This document shows, in pieces, positions 9,836 through 18,478 of a stretch of DNA of 52,220 bases. Under the pieces are notes generated by a model. It made no database searches and was not told where the DNA came from. It saw only the letters and a list, made by a program, of their open reading frames with translations. How positions within the stretch are numbered: position 1 is the stretch's first letter; each line of letters opens with the position of its first letter. The position numbers were made by a program, and so were the translations under genes. The DNA comes from Parabacteroides sp. Marseille-P3160 (GTDB lineage Bacteria; Bacteroidota; Bacteroidia; Bacteroidales; Tannerellaceae): contig NZ_LT799418.1 in assembly GCF_900162725.1 (NCBI RefSeq), positions 2,472,629 through 2,524,848 on the forward strand. Direction: 5' to 3'.

Positions 9836-12286
9836 TCAATTATTTATCATCAGTTTGAGAATGGTGACGGACTGTGCCGGGAATACATAGATAATCGGGC
9901 GTTGTATGGAAAAGGTGATTTGCCTCTCCTCCGGAACGATAGCTGCCGGTTTATCAAAACTGTTTCTCGCTTCCGGCTCACCGGCCATCTGGATAACTGT
10001 CGCTTCGTTTTTGACGCTCAGGCCGTGTATGTTCAAGGCTGTCCGCTCTTCATGTAAGGTCGTATTGACTACTTTTATAATCAACTTGTGGTTCGTGGAA
10101 TCCAGCGTCGCTACCGATGCCAGGGAGGGAATCGGGGGGAGGGTAACTTCATGAACCAAGTGGTTGTCAATGAAACAGCGGATCCGGTCGTCCTTACATT
10201 CCATCCGCAGGCTATACCACCGGTGATTTTCTATCGTAAAGTCAAGAGGAGAACACAAGGTGTCTTTCACCGGGCCTGCTTGACGAAACAGTTCGCTGGC
10301 ACCGGTTCCGATATTCCACCCGATGAAGTCGTTTTGTCCTTCCGGACGCCCAATGTCGCGTAGGCGAAACAAGATTCCCCCGCTGCCTTTGGTACGGCGG
10401 ATCTGCGCCGAAAGAATATAATTGTAAGCAGTCGTGTCTTTGCCCAGCAATAGATAATTCCAACGGTTGGCGTCGGGTATTAGCCGGCCGTTGTCGATTA
10501 CCCATCCTCCGTTCCGGACGGAGCCTGCCGTCACCGCCCGGTCATCCAGGCTGACTTTCGTGATTTCGTAGCTGTTGTCGAAGAGCTCGACGCCGGCTCT
10601 TCCGGCATGAACCAAAGGTTTGGAATAGGTCTTCGTGTCGGCTTTCAGCAACCATTCCCCGCGGTTGTTCCCGAACATTTGCAAAAGGTAGTAAGAGGGC
10701 GTATATACAACCTTGGAGGTGTTGAATTGGATCGGTGCCACGCCGTGGCTTTTGAAATTTTTATTGGCTAGCAGGGGGGCGTAGGCTATCGCTTTTACAC
10801 TGTTCGGGTTCTGTTCCACGCCGACAAGGAAGCAGGCTTCAGCGAGAGCAGCCTGCAGGCTACCGCTTTCGGGCGTCAGGGATGAACCGAATTCGCCGAT
10901 GAACCGCACCGGAGCCCGGCGGGGATAATGTTCCGGCGCATATTGCTGGATGCTCGAGAGGAAGAAGTTTTCGCTTCCTTTATAGTGCCGGTCTACCCAG
11001 TCGGTACGGACGCTTTGCAGGGTCTGTGCGCTGCTGATGATGGTAATATCCGGATGAGCTTCGGCGATGGCTTGGCGGAAAAGGTAGAAACGCCGGTTGT
11101 ATTCGTAACCGTAATTGTCGCTTCCTATTTCGATATATTTCAGTCCGAATGGTTCGGGATGTCCGTTCCGGGCACGCATCGTTCCGTAGATGGAATCTAC
11201 CGGGGCGTTGGCATAGGCGATGGCATGGAGCGCATCCTGGATCAGTTCGTCCATTTTCGTGATATCTTCGTAACGCGGACGGCGATCCTGATTGGTGATT
11301 CCCATGTTGACGACATATACCGGCTCCGCTTTCAGATCTTCGCAGAACTGAAGGTATTCATGGAAGCCCATCCCGTTGGTTGTCCCGTATTCCCAGATGG
11401 TCCAGAAATGCTTTCGGTCAAGGAGACTCCCTACGGTCTCTCCGAAAGTCGGATAGGTACCCAGATTATAACCTTCCACAAAACTTCCTCCCGGAAAACG
11501 GATGAAGGCCGGCTTTAAATCGGCGATCGCCTTGGCCAGGTCGGCCCGCAAACCGTTCGAACGGTTCATAAAGGTCTTTTGCGGGAAAAGCGATACCATA
11601 TCCAGCCAAACGGCGGAGGGAGTTTCGGAGGAGATGACCAGTACGGCATGATCGGCATTTGCCGTAGCAGTGAAGGTGTGGCGGATCCGTTTCCAGTCCG
11701 CCATCGGAGTGAGTTGGAATTCGTCGCTGAGCAACGTCTTGGCCGAGGAGTCTCGCAGGGAGACGACCAGCGACTGGCTCCGGGGGGCAACGCTTTTGAT
11801 GTAAAGTGACAAGTTGTAGGCCTCTCCCTTCTTCAAGGCGATGCCTCCGTAGCCCTCCGCGACGATTCCTCCACCGATTTCATCAGTCTTTATGAGCAGG
11901 GAGCGTTTGTTTTGCTCGCTCGGCGACTGATTGGGGTCGACCCATAGGAGTGTTCCGGGCGTCAATGCGCGCCATCCCGGGATCGAATCCGGGGGAAGGA
12001 AAGGCATTGCCCAACCGTTCGGCGTGATCAGCTCGTTCCGTCTCCGGTCGTAAGCGCAATGAATCGGGAGGATACCGTCTTCGAAACTACGGTTTTGAAT
12101 CAGTTCGCCGTAAAGCCCGCCGTCGATGCCGTGGTTGATTTCCTCCAGCGTTACCCCGTATAGCATGGGGTTGACTTCCGTCATGACGCCGTCGCCTTCG
12201 ATCGTAATGATTGAAGTAACCGGCATCTCCGGTTTGCAGCCTATCAGCAGGAAGAGTCCGAGAAGGAGTTGCAGTTTTAATTTCAT
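9836..12286 (-). CDS. GH51-family alpha-L-arabinofuranosidase-like lipoprotein with Asp at the acid/base position
   Basis: This 816-residue lipoprotein (lipobox LIGC, Cys17) has the layout of plant-type GH51 arabinofuranosidases. After a short N-terminal beta region comes a CBM4/9-like jelly roll (about 110-235), then a TIM barrel (about 240-545) with RFPGGSFVEG, GFHEYLQFCEDL and YTPSYYLLQMF. An apparent concanavalin/LamG-like insert (about 570-700) precedes the C-terminal beta-sandwich (about 700-816). The nucleophile Glu is present (E465 in RFIGEFG). The acid/base motif, normally EIGNE, reads EIGSD with Asp390, so activity may be altered or lost. The enzyme would act on arabinose-decorated glycans in the periplasm or at the cell surface. 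Its start is 27 bp after the stop of a small gene on the same strand, suggesting co-transcription. Confidence 0.85.
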   Translation of the reverse strand: MKLKLQLLLGLFLLIGCKPEMPVTSIITIEGDGVMTEVNPMLYGVTLEEINHGIDGGLYGELIQNRSFEDGILPIHCAYDRRRNELITPNGWAMPFLPPDSIPGWRALTPGTLLWVDPNQSPSEQNKRSLLIKTDEIGGGIVAEGYGGIALKKGEAYNLSLYIKSVAPRSQSLVVSLRDSSAKTLLSDEFQLTPMADWKRIRHTFTATANADHAVLVISSETPSAVWLDMVSLFPQKTFMNRSNGLRADLAKAIADLKPAFIRFPGGSFVEGYNLGTYPTFGETVGSLLDRKHFWTIWEYGTTNGMGFHEYLQFCEDLKAEPVYVVNMGITNQDRRPRYEDITKMDELIQDALHAIAYANAPVDSIYGTMRARNGHPEPFGLKYIEIGSDNYGYEYNRRFYLFRQAIAEAHPDITIISSAQTLQSVRTDWVDRHYKGSENFFLSSIQQYAPEHYPRRAPVRFIGEFGSSLTPESGSLQAALAEACFLVGVEQNPNSVKAIAYAPLLANKNFKSHGVAPIQFNTSKVVYTPSYYLLQMFGNNRGEWLLKADTKTYSKPLVHAGRAGVELFDNSYEITKVSLDDRAVTAGSVRNGGWVIDNGRLIPDANRWNYLLLGKDTTAYNYILSAQIRRTKGSGGILFRLRDIGRPEGQNDFIGWNIGTGASELFRQAGPVKDTLCSPLDFTIENHRWYSLRMECKDDRIRCFIDNHLVHEVTLPPIPSLASVATLDSTNHKLIIKVVNTTLHEERTALNIHGLSVKNEATVIQMAGEPEARNSFDKPAAIVPEERQITFSIQRPIIYVFPAQSVTILKLMINN

Positions 12287-12313
12287 TCGTATGATTTGCA
12301 GGAGCCGTTCTCC

Positions 12314-12664
12314 TTACAGTTTATCTATATTTCTGACAATCCCTAAGAAAACGTCATCCTCGATTTCCGGCGCTTTTACATGATATTTCACGTAGTCATC
12401 AAAATAATCGCCGGCGATATCCGCCATGATCTCTTTTCCGTCGATCCCGAAACCGGAGACGGTTTTCTCTATTTTGTTTCGTATCTCCCGGATTCGTTTC
12501 AGCCGTTCATCCGTCTGTTCCGGTTTTTCCTGTTCGATGACATGTTCGTTGCGCACAATCAGGTAAATGGCCTGATAGAACGTTTCGATGTCGTGGAACA
12601 GCGGCGTGAATTTGTCTTTCGTCTTTTGGGGAAGCCCTTCCAGATAAAGTTGTATTTGTGTCAT
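12314..12664 (-). CDS. Small unknown cytoplasmic protein (116 residues)
   Basis: I do not recognise this family. The chosen ATG at 12664 gives MTQIQLYLEGLP...; a longer frame reaches upstream to 12751, but it would read through the promoter candidate and encodes an unlikely Phe/Ser-rich leader. The product has no signal peptide or membrane segment. It is rich in charged residues and predicted helical (EKPEQTDERLKRIREIRNKIEK), with an acidic C-terminal part. It lies 27 bp upstream of the GH51 gene on the same strand and may share its transcript. Nothing in the sequence ties it to glycan metabolism. Confidence 0.6.
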   Translation of the reverse strand: MTQIQLYLEGLPQKTKDKFTPLFHDIETFYQAIYLIVRNEHVIEQEKPEQTDERLKRIREIRNKIEKTVSGFGIDGKEIMADIAGDYFDDYVKYHVKAPEIEDDVFLGIVRNIDKL

Positions 12665-12695
12665 TCTTCTATTCTTTATATTCGTTATCCGTATA

Positions 12696-12703
12696 CAAAA
12701 GTA
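12696..12703 (-). promoter_or_regulatory. Candidate -7 box for the small gene/GH51 transcript
   Basis: On the minus strand TACTTTTG matches TAnnTTTG exactly and ends 31 bp before the ATG at 12664. No matching TTTG -33 box is present at 19-21 bp, so strength is uncertain. Confidence 0.4.
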
Positions 12704-12801
12704 GGTAAAAAAAGGAAATGAAGTCCTGGAAACGCAAATCTCCTTATTCATATAATTTATCGTTTTTTATACGGAAAGGATGCCTGTATGAAAAAGATTC
12801 T

Positions 12802-12809
12802 TATATTTG
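12802..12809 (+). promoter_or_regulatory. Candidate -7 box of the tetR promoter
   Basis: TATATTTG matches the TAnnTTTG consensus. The expected start point falls about 7 bp downstream, exactly where the 16-bp operator begins (12815), so binding there would block initiation. There is no clear -33 box. Confidence 0.5.
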
Positions 12810-12814
12810 CAGTG

Positions 12815-12830
12815 TTAACAAGGTTGTTAA
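12815..12830. promoter_or_regulatory. TetR operator 1 (tetR promoter)
   Basis: TTAACAAGGTTGTTAA is a perfect dyad with 7-bp arms and a 2-bp centre, 20 bp upstream of the tetR ATG and just after its -7 box. A near copy occurs at 13487-13502 before tolC, and both are followed by AC. Two shared sites in one TetR-controlled operon are good evidence for the cognate operator. Confidence 0.7.
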
Positions 12831-12850
12831 ACTTGTTTGTTGTTTGATTG

Positions 12851-13468
12851 ATGGAAAAGGAAGAAAACAGAAATACGGAACAAGCGATCCTGAAAGCAGC
12901 CGAAGAGGTGTTTTTGGAAAAGGGTTTTGTCGGAGCCAAGACAACCGAGATTGCCAGTCGGGCCGGGATTAACCATGCCATGCTACACTATTATTTCCGG
13001 ACGAAAGAGAATTTGTTCAACATCGTCTTCCAGAGGAAAATAGAGCTACTGGCCACTTCTCTTTCCAAAGTATTCAGCCAGGAAGTTCCCTTCTTCGATA
13101 AAATACGGATTGCCGTCGAAACGCATTTTGATTTTGTGGCAGCCAATCCGAGGCTTTTATTTTTTATCTATTCGGAAGTCATTAATGCTCCCGAACGCCG
13201 TAAGCAACTTAAGGAACGGGTTTTCCCGATTGCCTTTGGGATCTTAAGCCGGCTGGGAATAGAAATGAAAGAGGAAGCGGCTAAAGGGACGATTCGTCCT
13301 ATAGAGCCGCTTGAACTTATATTGAATATTATTTCGTTGAATGTGATTACTTTTTTAGCTCATCCGCTGATCAGCGAATTAAACTTGGATCAAGATGTGA
13401 TCCGACGGATTTTGAAGTTGCGTAAAGAAAGTAATGCGGCCTTTATTATTAATGGTTTAAAGGCTTGA
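12851..13468 (+). CDS. TetR/AcrR-family transcriptional repressor
   Basis: This 205-residue regulator has the standard TetR layout: an N-terminal helix-turn-helix (about residues 10-55, with TTEIASRAGINHAMLHYYFRTKENL) and a helical ligand-binding and dimerisation domain. The ATG at 12851 is preferred over the TTG at 12848. It is the first gene of a tetR-tolC-hlyD-ATPase-ATPase-permease-permease cluster, the same content as the enterobacterial cecR-ybhGFSR system, so it is inferred to repress this exporter until an inducer binds. Its own promoter carries a 16-bp dyad (12815-12830) and a matching one lies before tolC. The inducer cannot be predicted. Confidence 0.9.
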   Translation: MEKEENRNTEQAILKAAEEVFLEKGFVGAKTTEIASRAGINHAMLHYYFRTKENLFNIVFQRKIELLATSLSKVFSQEVPFFDKIRIAVETHFDFVAANPRLLFFIYSEVINAPERRKQLKERVFPIAFGILSRLGIEMKEEAAKGTIRPIEPLELILNIISLNVITFLAHPLISELNLDQDVIRRILKLRKESNAAFIINGLKA

Positions 13469-13486
13469 TATTTTTTTGCCCGTGCA

Positions 13487-13502
13487 TTAACATGATTGTT
13501 AA
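13487..13502. promoter_or_regulatory. TetR operator 2 (upstream of tolC)
   Basis: TTAACATGATTGTTAA has 6-bp perfect arms and matches operator 1 at 13 of 16 positions, with the same trailing AC. It lies in the 55-bp gap between tetR and tolC. It could allow separate control of the exporter genes or act as a roadblock. Confidence 0.65.
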
Positions 13503-13523
13503 ACACAAAAGTAAGTAAAAGGA

Positions 13524-14777
13524 ATGAAAATGAAATTAATCTTTACATTAGCGCTTATGGGAGGATGTTTTTGTCCGGCCGGGGCGCAATGGACGTTGGA
13601 TTCCTGCCGGGAAAAGGCTTTGGCGAATTATCCGCAGGTACGGCAATATGACCTGATCCGGAAGTCTAGTGAATATACACTTTCCAATGCCGGAAAGGCT
13701 TATCTTCCACAGGTCTCCTTGTCGGGCAAAGCATCCTATCAGACGGATGTAACCCGGATCCCTGTCGATATTCCGGGTGTCAGGGAAATGAACAAGGATC
13801 AATACGGCTTGACGCTGGACGTGAGCCAATCGCTTTGGGATGGCGGCGTTACCCATTCAAAGAAAAAAATAGAACAAGCGTCGGCCTATCTCAGCAAGCA
13901 ACAATTGGAAGTAGAACTTTATGCGCTTAACGACCGTGTCAATCAGCTTTATTTCGGTATTTTGCTGCTCGATGCCAAGCGGGAACAGAATAAGTTGTTG
14001 CAGGAGGAACTGCAGCGGAACTACGAGCGTGTCAACAGTCTTTTCCGTAATGGGATGGCGAATGCAGCGGATCTCGATGCGGTGCGCGTGGAGCAATTGA
14101 AAGCCATTCAACAGGAGACGCAACTTGTCTCCGGGCGGACGGCCTATGTCGAAATGCTGGCTCATCTGACCGGACAGCAGTCAACCGGTGAGGTAACCTT
14201 GGTAAAACCGGAAGAACCCTTGTTGACTTCAGATGAAATTCATCGCCCGGAATTGTCTTTTTTCGAAGCGCAGCAGCAACTGCTGAACATACAGCGGGAA
14301 AGCGTCAAGGTCGGTTATATGCCCAAATTCGGACTTTTCATCACCGGAGGATACGGTCGTCCGGGGTTGAATATGCTGGATCGTGACTTTTCCCCCTATG
14401 CCATAGGGGGGATCCGCTTGTCATGGAACTTCGGAAGCCTTTATACGAGCAAGAACGAACGGCGGCTTATCGAGACATCCCTTCAGAACACTTGGGTGCA
14501 AAGGGAAACCTTCCTTTTTAATACGGAAATGGAGTTGAGCCGGCAACAGCAGGAAATACGCAAGAACAAGGACCTGCTGGAATACGATGATGAAATCATC
14601 CGCCTCCGGGAAAATGTGAAACGATCGGCAGAGGCGAAAGTGGCCAATGGGATGATGACAATAACGGATTGGATGGAGAAAGTGACCGATGAAAGCTTGG
14701 CGCGCCAGGAGAAAATCCAACATGAAATGGAATATCTGCTTTCTATGTACAACAAAAAATATACAACGAATAATTAA
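13524..14777 (+). CDS. TolC-family outer membrane efflux protein
   Basis: This protein of 417 residues has a signal peptide (about 1-21, ending AGAQ) followed by two OEP-type repeats. Helical hairpins such as WTLDSCREKALANYPQVRQ at the start and the LFRNGMANAADLDAVRVEQLKA stretch near residues 172-193 mark the TolC fold. It would form the trimeric outer-membrane and periplasmic duct for the ABC exporter encoded downstream. The start ATGAAAATG at 13524 directly follows an A-rich leader. The stop is 7 bp from the HlyD start, so translation is probably coupled. Confidence 0.9.
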   Translation: MKMKLIFTLALMGGCFCPAGAQWTLDSCREKALANYPQVRQYDLIRKSSEYTLSNAGKAYLPQVSLSGKASYQTDVTRIPVDIPGVREMNKDQYGLTLDVSQSLWDGGVTHSKKKIEQASAYLSKQQLEVELYALNDRVNQLYFGILLLDAKREQNKLLQEELQRNYERVNSLFRNGMANAADLDAVRVEQLKAIQQETQLVSGRTAYVEMLAHLTGQQSTGEVTLVKPEEPLLTSDEIHRPELSFFEAQQQLLNIQRESVKVGYMPKFGLFITGGYGRPGLNMLDRDFSPYAIGGIRLSWNFGSLYTSKNERRLIETSLQNTWVQRETFLFNTEMELSRQQQEIRKNKDLLEYDDEIIRLRENVKRSAEAKVANGMMTITDWMEKVTDESLARQEKIQHEMEYLLSMYNKKYTTNN

Positions 14778-14784
14778 GCCTTAT

Positions 14785-15684
14785 ATGAAGACAATAAAAA
14801 TCGTTTTGGGAATCAGCCTGGCGTTTTGTTTTTTTGCTTGCGGCAATGGAAATGGAGACTATGATGCGTCCGGCGTTTTTGAGGCAACCGAAGTGATTGT
14901 TTCAGGAGAGTCAAATGGAAAAATCATGAGACTGAATTTACAAGAAGGGGATACTGTTTTGCCGGGGTCGTCGATAGGTTTCATCGATACCGTGCAGCTT
15001 ACCCTCCGGAAGCAGCAGTTGCTTGCCAGCAAAGAGGCGCTTCAAAGCCGTTATCAGAGTATTCCCCGGCAGGTTGCCGCCCTTCAGGAGCAGATTGCCC
15101 GCTTGGAAAGGGAACAGGAACGTTTCGAGAACCTGGTGAAGGCGGATGCCGCCAACCAGAAGCAACTGGATGACCTCCGGGCCGAACGGCAGATTGCCGG
15201 GAAACAGTTGGCGGCGCAAAAGGAAAGCCTGCAGAATGCCAACAGCAGCCTCTCCGGAGAAGTCGCTTCGTTAGACTTGCAGGTTGCGCAACTGGAAGAC
15301 CAGATTGCCAAATCGGTTATTGTTTCTCCGATTACCGGCACCGTGCTTGCCAAGTATGTCGAAGAGGGAGAATTGGCAACGGTGGGCAAACCGCTTTTCA
15401 AAGTGGCGGACATCGCTCATCTGTATCTTCGCGCTTACATCACGGCTGATCAACTGACAGAAATCAAGATCGGGCAGGAGGTAAAGGTCTACGGGGATTC
15501 GGGAAAGAAGGATCGCCGCGAATATACCGGAAAGGTGACATGGATTGCGGATCAGGCCGAATTTACTCCCAAGACGATCCAGACTCGCGACGAACGTGCC
15601 AATCTCGTCTATGCCGTTAAGATTGCTGTCTCGAACGACGGTTATCTGAAACAAGGAATGTACGGAGAAGTGAAATTTCAATAA
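14785..15684 (+). CDS. HlyD-family periplasmic adaptor lipoprotein (YbhG/YhiI-like)
   Basis: This adaptor of 299 residues bridges the ABC permeases and TolC. The start at 14785 (MKTIKIVLG...) is chosen because it gives a lipoprotein signal peptide with Cys at FFAC (about residue 18); a longer frame from 14689 would overlap tolC and bury the signal. Parts: biotinyl-lipoyl-like half (about 30-75), a long coiled-coil hairpin rich in Gln/Glu/Leu (about 75-165), then the second lipoyl half (SVIVSPITGTVLAKYVEEGELATVG) and a beta-barrel domain (about 205-299). Length and lipid anchor fit YbhG/YhiI-type adaptors rather than membrane-spanning HlyD. Confidence 0.9.
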   Translation: MKTIKIVLGISLAFCFFACGNGNGDYDASGVFEATEVIVSGESNGKIMRLNLQEGDTVLPGSSIGFIDTVQLTLRKQQLLASKEALQSRYQSIPRQVAALQEQIARLEREQERFENLVKADAANQKQLDDLRAERQIAGKQLAAQKESLQNANSSLSGEVASLDLQVAQLEDQIAKSVIVSPITGTVLAKYVEEGELATVGKPLFKVADIAHLYLRAYITADQLTEIKIGQEVKVYGDSGKKDRREYTGKVTWIADQAEFTPKTIQTRDERANLVYAVKIAVSNDGYLKQGMYGEVKFQ

Positions 15685-15696
15685 AAGAACGCTGTG

Positions 15697-16611
15697 ATGC
15701 CTGCTGTTCAGTTACGAAATATCAGTAAGTCTTACGGGAACCTACGGGCGCTCGATTCAATCAGCTTTGACGTACGCCGGGGTGAAATTTTCGGTCTCAT
15801 CGGGCCGGATGGGGCGGGGAAGACTACGCTTTTCCGCATCCTGACTACGCTTTTGCTGGCTGATAACGGAGAGGCAGCGGTCGACGGCCTGGATGTCGTA
15901 AAGGATTACCGGGCGATCCGGAACCGCATAGGCTATATGCCAGGCAAATTTTCGCTTTATCCCGACCTGACGGTAGAGGAAAATCTAAAGTTCTTTGCGA
16001 CGGTCTTCCATACGACGGTGGAGGCGAACTATGATCTGGTGAGGGAAATCTATCAGCAGATCGAACCGTTCCGGAAACGCCGCGCCGGCAAACTGTCCGG
16101 AGGAATGAAACAGAAACTGGCATTGAGTTGCGCCCTTATTCATAAGCCCTCTATTCTTTTCCTTGACGAGCCGACTACCGGAGTCGATCCGGTTTCGCGC
16201 AAGGAATTTTGGGGAATATTGCGGCATTTGAAAGAGCAGGGAATTACGATTCTTGTCTCGACTCCTTATATGGATGAGGCGACGCGTTGTGACCGGATTG
16301 CCCTGATCCGTGAAGGGAAGCTCTTGCAAATCGATACGCCCCGACGAATGACGGAGCAGTTCACCGAAAGCCTCTGGGGGGTAAGGAGTAACCGTATGTA
16401 TCCGTTACTGACCGATCTCCGGGCATATCCGGAGGTAAAGACCTGCTTTACTTTCGGTGAATTTCACCATATTACCGTAAAGGCGGATTTTGCAGAAGAG
16501 AAGTTGGAGCGCTATCTGCAAGAACGGGGGCACAGGGAGATTATGCTCAGGACGCTCGTTCCGACAATTGAAGATTATTATATGCAAATTGCTCAAACGG
16601 ATACCTTATGA
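15697..16611 (+). CDS. ABC transporter ATP-binding protein, first of an asymmetric pair
   Basis: This 304-residue nucleotide-binding subunit of a drug-export type ABC-2 transporter corresponds to the N-terminal half of the fused YbhF/RbbA ATPase. Walker A is GPDGAGKT (36-43), the signature is canonical LSGGM (133-137), and Walker B is ILFLDEP (Asp157, Glu158). The switch or H-loop position reads STPYMDEA with Pro190 where His is expected, so its own Walker-A site should hydrolyse ATP poorly. A 90-residue C-terminal extension follows the ATPase core. ATG 15697 is preferred over the adjoining GTG at 15694. The stop overlaps the next ATPase start by 4 bp (ATGA), indicating translational coupling. 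Confidence 0.92.
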   Translation: MPAVQLRNISKSYGNLRALDSISFDVRRGEIFGLIGPDGAGKTTLFRILTTLLLADNGEAAVDGLDVVKDYRAIRNRIGYMPGKFSLYPDLTVEENLKFFATVFHTTVEANYDLVREIYQQIEPFRKRRAGKLSGGMKQKLALSCALIHKPSILFLDEPTTGVDPVSRKEFWGILRHLKEQGITILVSTPYMDEATRCDRIALIREGKLLQIDTPRRMTEQFTESLWGVRSNRMYPLLTDLRAYPEVKTCFTFGEFHHITVKADFAEEKLERYLQERGHREIMLRTLVPTIEDYYMQIAQTDTL

Positions 16612-17351
16612 GAGAAGCGGTAATTTATACGGAAAAACTGACCAAACGTTTCGGCGACTTTACTGCCGTAGATCATATTTCCTTTGAAGTGGGAGCGGGA
16701 GAGATTTTCGGTTTCCTCGGGGCGAACGGCGCCGGTAAAACAACAGCCATGCGGATACTTTGCGGTTTGAGCCGTCCGACCTCGGGAAAGGGGACGGTCG
16801 CAGGATTCGATATTTACCGGCAATCGGAAGAGATAAAAAAGCATATCGGATACATGAGCCAGAAGTTTTCGCTTTACGAAGACCTGAAAGTTTGGGAAAA
16901 CATGCGGCTCTTCGGAGGAATTTATGGAATGTCTTCCCGGCAGATCGGGGAGAAGACGGAGACGATCTTGAAGGAATTAGGTTTTGCCGACGAACGGAAC
17001 ACAATGGTTCGAAAGCTTCCGTTGGGTTGGAAACAGAAATTGGCCTTTTCCGTTTCTATCTTCCATGAGCCGAAGATTGTCTTTCTGGACGAGCCTACCG
17101 GAGGGGTCGACCCAGTTACCCGCCGTCAATTCTGGGAGTTGATTTACCAGGCGGCTAACCGGGGAATTACCGTTTTCGTCACCACTCATTACATGGACGA
17201 AGCCGAATATTGCGGACGTATTTCGATTATGGTGGACGGGCGAATCGAAGCGCTGGATAGCCCGGCCGCCCTGCGACAGCAATTCCGGGCCGCCAATATG
17301 GAGGATGTTTTTCAACAACTGGCCCGCAAGGCGGTTCGTAAAGTCGATTAA
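16608..17351 (+). CDS. ABC transporter ATP-binding protein, second of an asymmetric pair
   Basis: This 247-residue ATPase corresponds to the C-terminal half of YbhF-like fusions. Walker A is GANGAGKT (38-45), Walker B is IVFLDEP, and the H-loop His is present (His194 in TTHYMDEA). The signature is degenerate: LPLGW (137-141) instead of LSGGQ. Together with the preceding subunit this predicts one complete ATP site (this Walker A plus the partner LSGG) and one degenerate site. It starts inside the stop codon of the preceding gene and ends 1 bp before the next start, so the two ATPases and the permease are almost certainly made together. Confidence 0.92.
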   Translation: MREAVIYTEKLTKRFGDFTAVDHISFEVGAGEIFGFLGANGAGKTTAMRILCGLSRPTSGKGTVAGFDIYRQSEEIKKHIGYMSQKFSLYEDLKVWENMRLFGGIYGMSSRQIGEKTETILKELGFADERNTMVRKLPLGWKQKLAFSVSIFHEPKIVFLDEPTGGVDPVTRRQFWELIYQAANRGITVFVTTHYMDEAEYCGRISIMVDGRIEALDSPAALRQQFRAANMEDVFQQLARKAVRKVD

Positions 17352-17352
17352 A

Positions 17353-18462
17353 ATGAAACAATTTGCCGCTTTTATACAAAAGGAGTTTTTCCATATCTTT
17401 CGCGATGTGCGAACCATGATGATCTTATTGGTGATGCCTGTCGTTCAGATTATCCTTTTCGGTTTTGCTATTACGACCGAGGTCAATAATGTGCGGATCG
17501 CTATCTTCGATCCGTCAAAAGATGCGGCGACCCGCCAACTGACGGAACGATTGGAGGCCAGCCGTTATTTTACAATTGTCCGGATATTAGATTCCCCTGA
17601 CACGATAGATGAAATTTTCAGGAGAGGAGAGGCTCAATTGGTCGTGGTTTTCGGCGATCGTTTTCAGGAGAAGCTGCAACATACCGGCGAGGCTTCCGTC
17701 CAGCTTCTTGCCGATGCGACAGATCCGAACCAATCGACAACCCTGACCGGATATGCCTCCTCCATCATCGGTTCTTACCAACAAGAGTTGACGGAACGGC
17801 AGGGCATTCCCTACCGCATCCTCCTTGAGACACGTATGTTATATAATCCGCAGATCAAGAGCGCTTATAGTTTTGTTCCCGGCGTAATGGGGTTGATTGT
17901 CATGTTGATTTGTGCGATGATGACTTCCATTGCGATCGTACGGGAAAAAGAGACGGGAACGATGGAGGTTCTTCTTGCTTCCCCCATGCCTCCGATTTAT
18001 CTTATTCTGGCGAAGGCGGTACCTTATCTGGTCATCTCTATTTTTAATATGGGGACGATCCTCCTGCTTTCGGTCTTTGTTTTGCATGTCCCGATTGCCG
18101 GAAGTTTCTTCGGCCTTGCTGTAATCTCTATCCTTTTTATCCTTGTAGCTTTGGCTTTGGGATTGATGATCTCCTCGGCCGTGGAGACACAGGTCGCTGC
18201 GATGCTGGTTTCCGGTGCCGGACTGATGACGCCGGTTATGATGCTGTCGGGAATGATTTTTCCGATCGAAAGCATGCCGCCGTTGCTTCAATGGTTTTCT
18301 GCTCTGATTCCGGCACGGTGGTATATTGCGGCAGTTCGTAAGATAATGATCCAGGGGCTTGACCTCAGGGCGGTCTGGCTGGAATTATCCGTACTGACCG
18401 CTATGGCGGCCGCCTTGGTTACAATCAGCCTTAAGATGTTTAAAATCAGACTAAATAATTAA
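17353..18462 (+). CDS. ABC-2 type permease (YhhJ/YbhS-like), first
   Basis: This inner-membrane permease of 369 residues has one N-terminal membrane helix (about 22-42), a large extracytoplasmic domain (about 45-170) and five further helices (about 175-197, 222-245, 250-275, 285-305 and 342-362). The REKETGTMEVLLASPM loop after the second helix is the hallmark of this ABC-2 family. The start at 17353 follows the previous stop by 1 bp; a longer frame from 17305 overlaps the ATPase gene and is rejected. It probably forms a heterodimer with the next permease. Confidence 0.9.
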   Translation: MKQFAAFIQKEFFHIFRDVRTMMILLVMPVVQIILFGFAITTEVNNVRIAIFDPSKDAATRQLTERLEASRYFTIVRILDSPDTIDEIFRRGEAQLVVVFGDRFQEKLQHTGEASVQLLADATDPNQSTTLTGYASSIIGSYQQELTERQGIPYRILLETRMLYNPQIKSAYSFVPGVMGLIVMLICAMMTSIAIVREKETGTMEVLLASPMPPIYLILAKAVPYLVISIFNMGTILLLSVFVLHVPIAGSFFGLAVISILFILVALALGLMISSAVETQVAAMLVSGAGLMTPVMMLSGMIFPIESMPPLLQWFSALIPARWYIAAVRKIMIQGLDLRAVWLELSVLTAMAAALVTISLKMFKIRLNN

Positions 18463-18478
18463 TTATTAATTAAATATT

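Noticed and set aside
10928-11518. Open frame of 196 codons on the + strand
   Set aside because: It lies wholly antisense to the well-supported GH51 gene and has no recognisable motif.
14689-14784. Longer start for the HlyD lipoprotein
   Set aside because: It overlaps tolC by 89 bp and would place 32 residues before a clear lipoprotein signal peptide.
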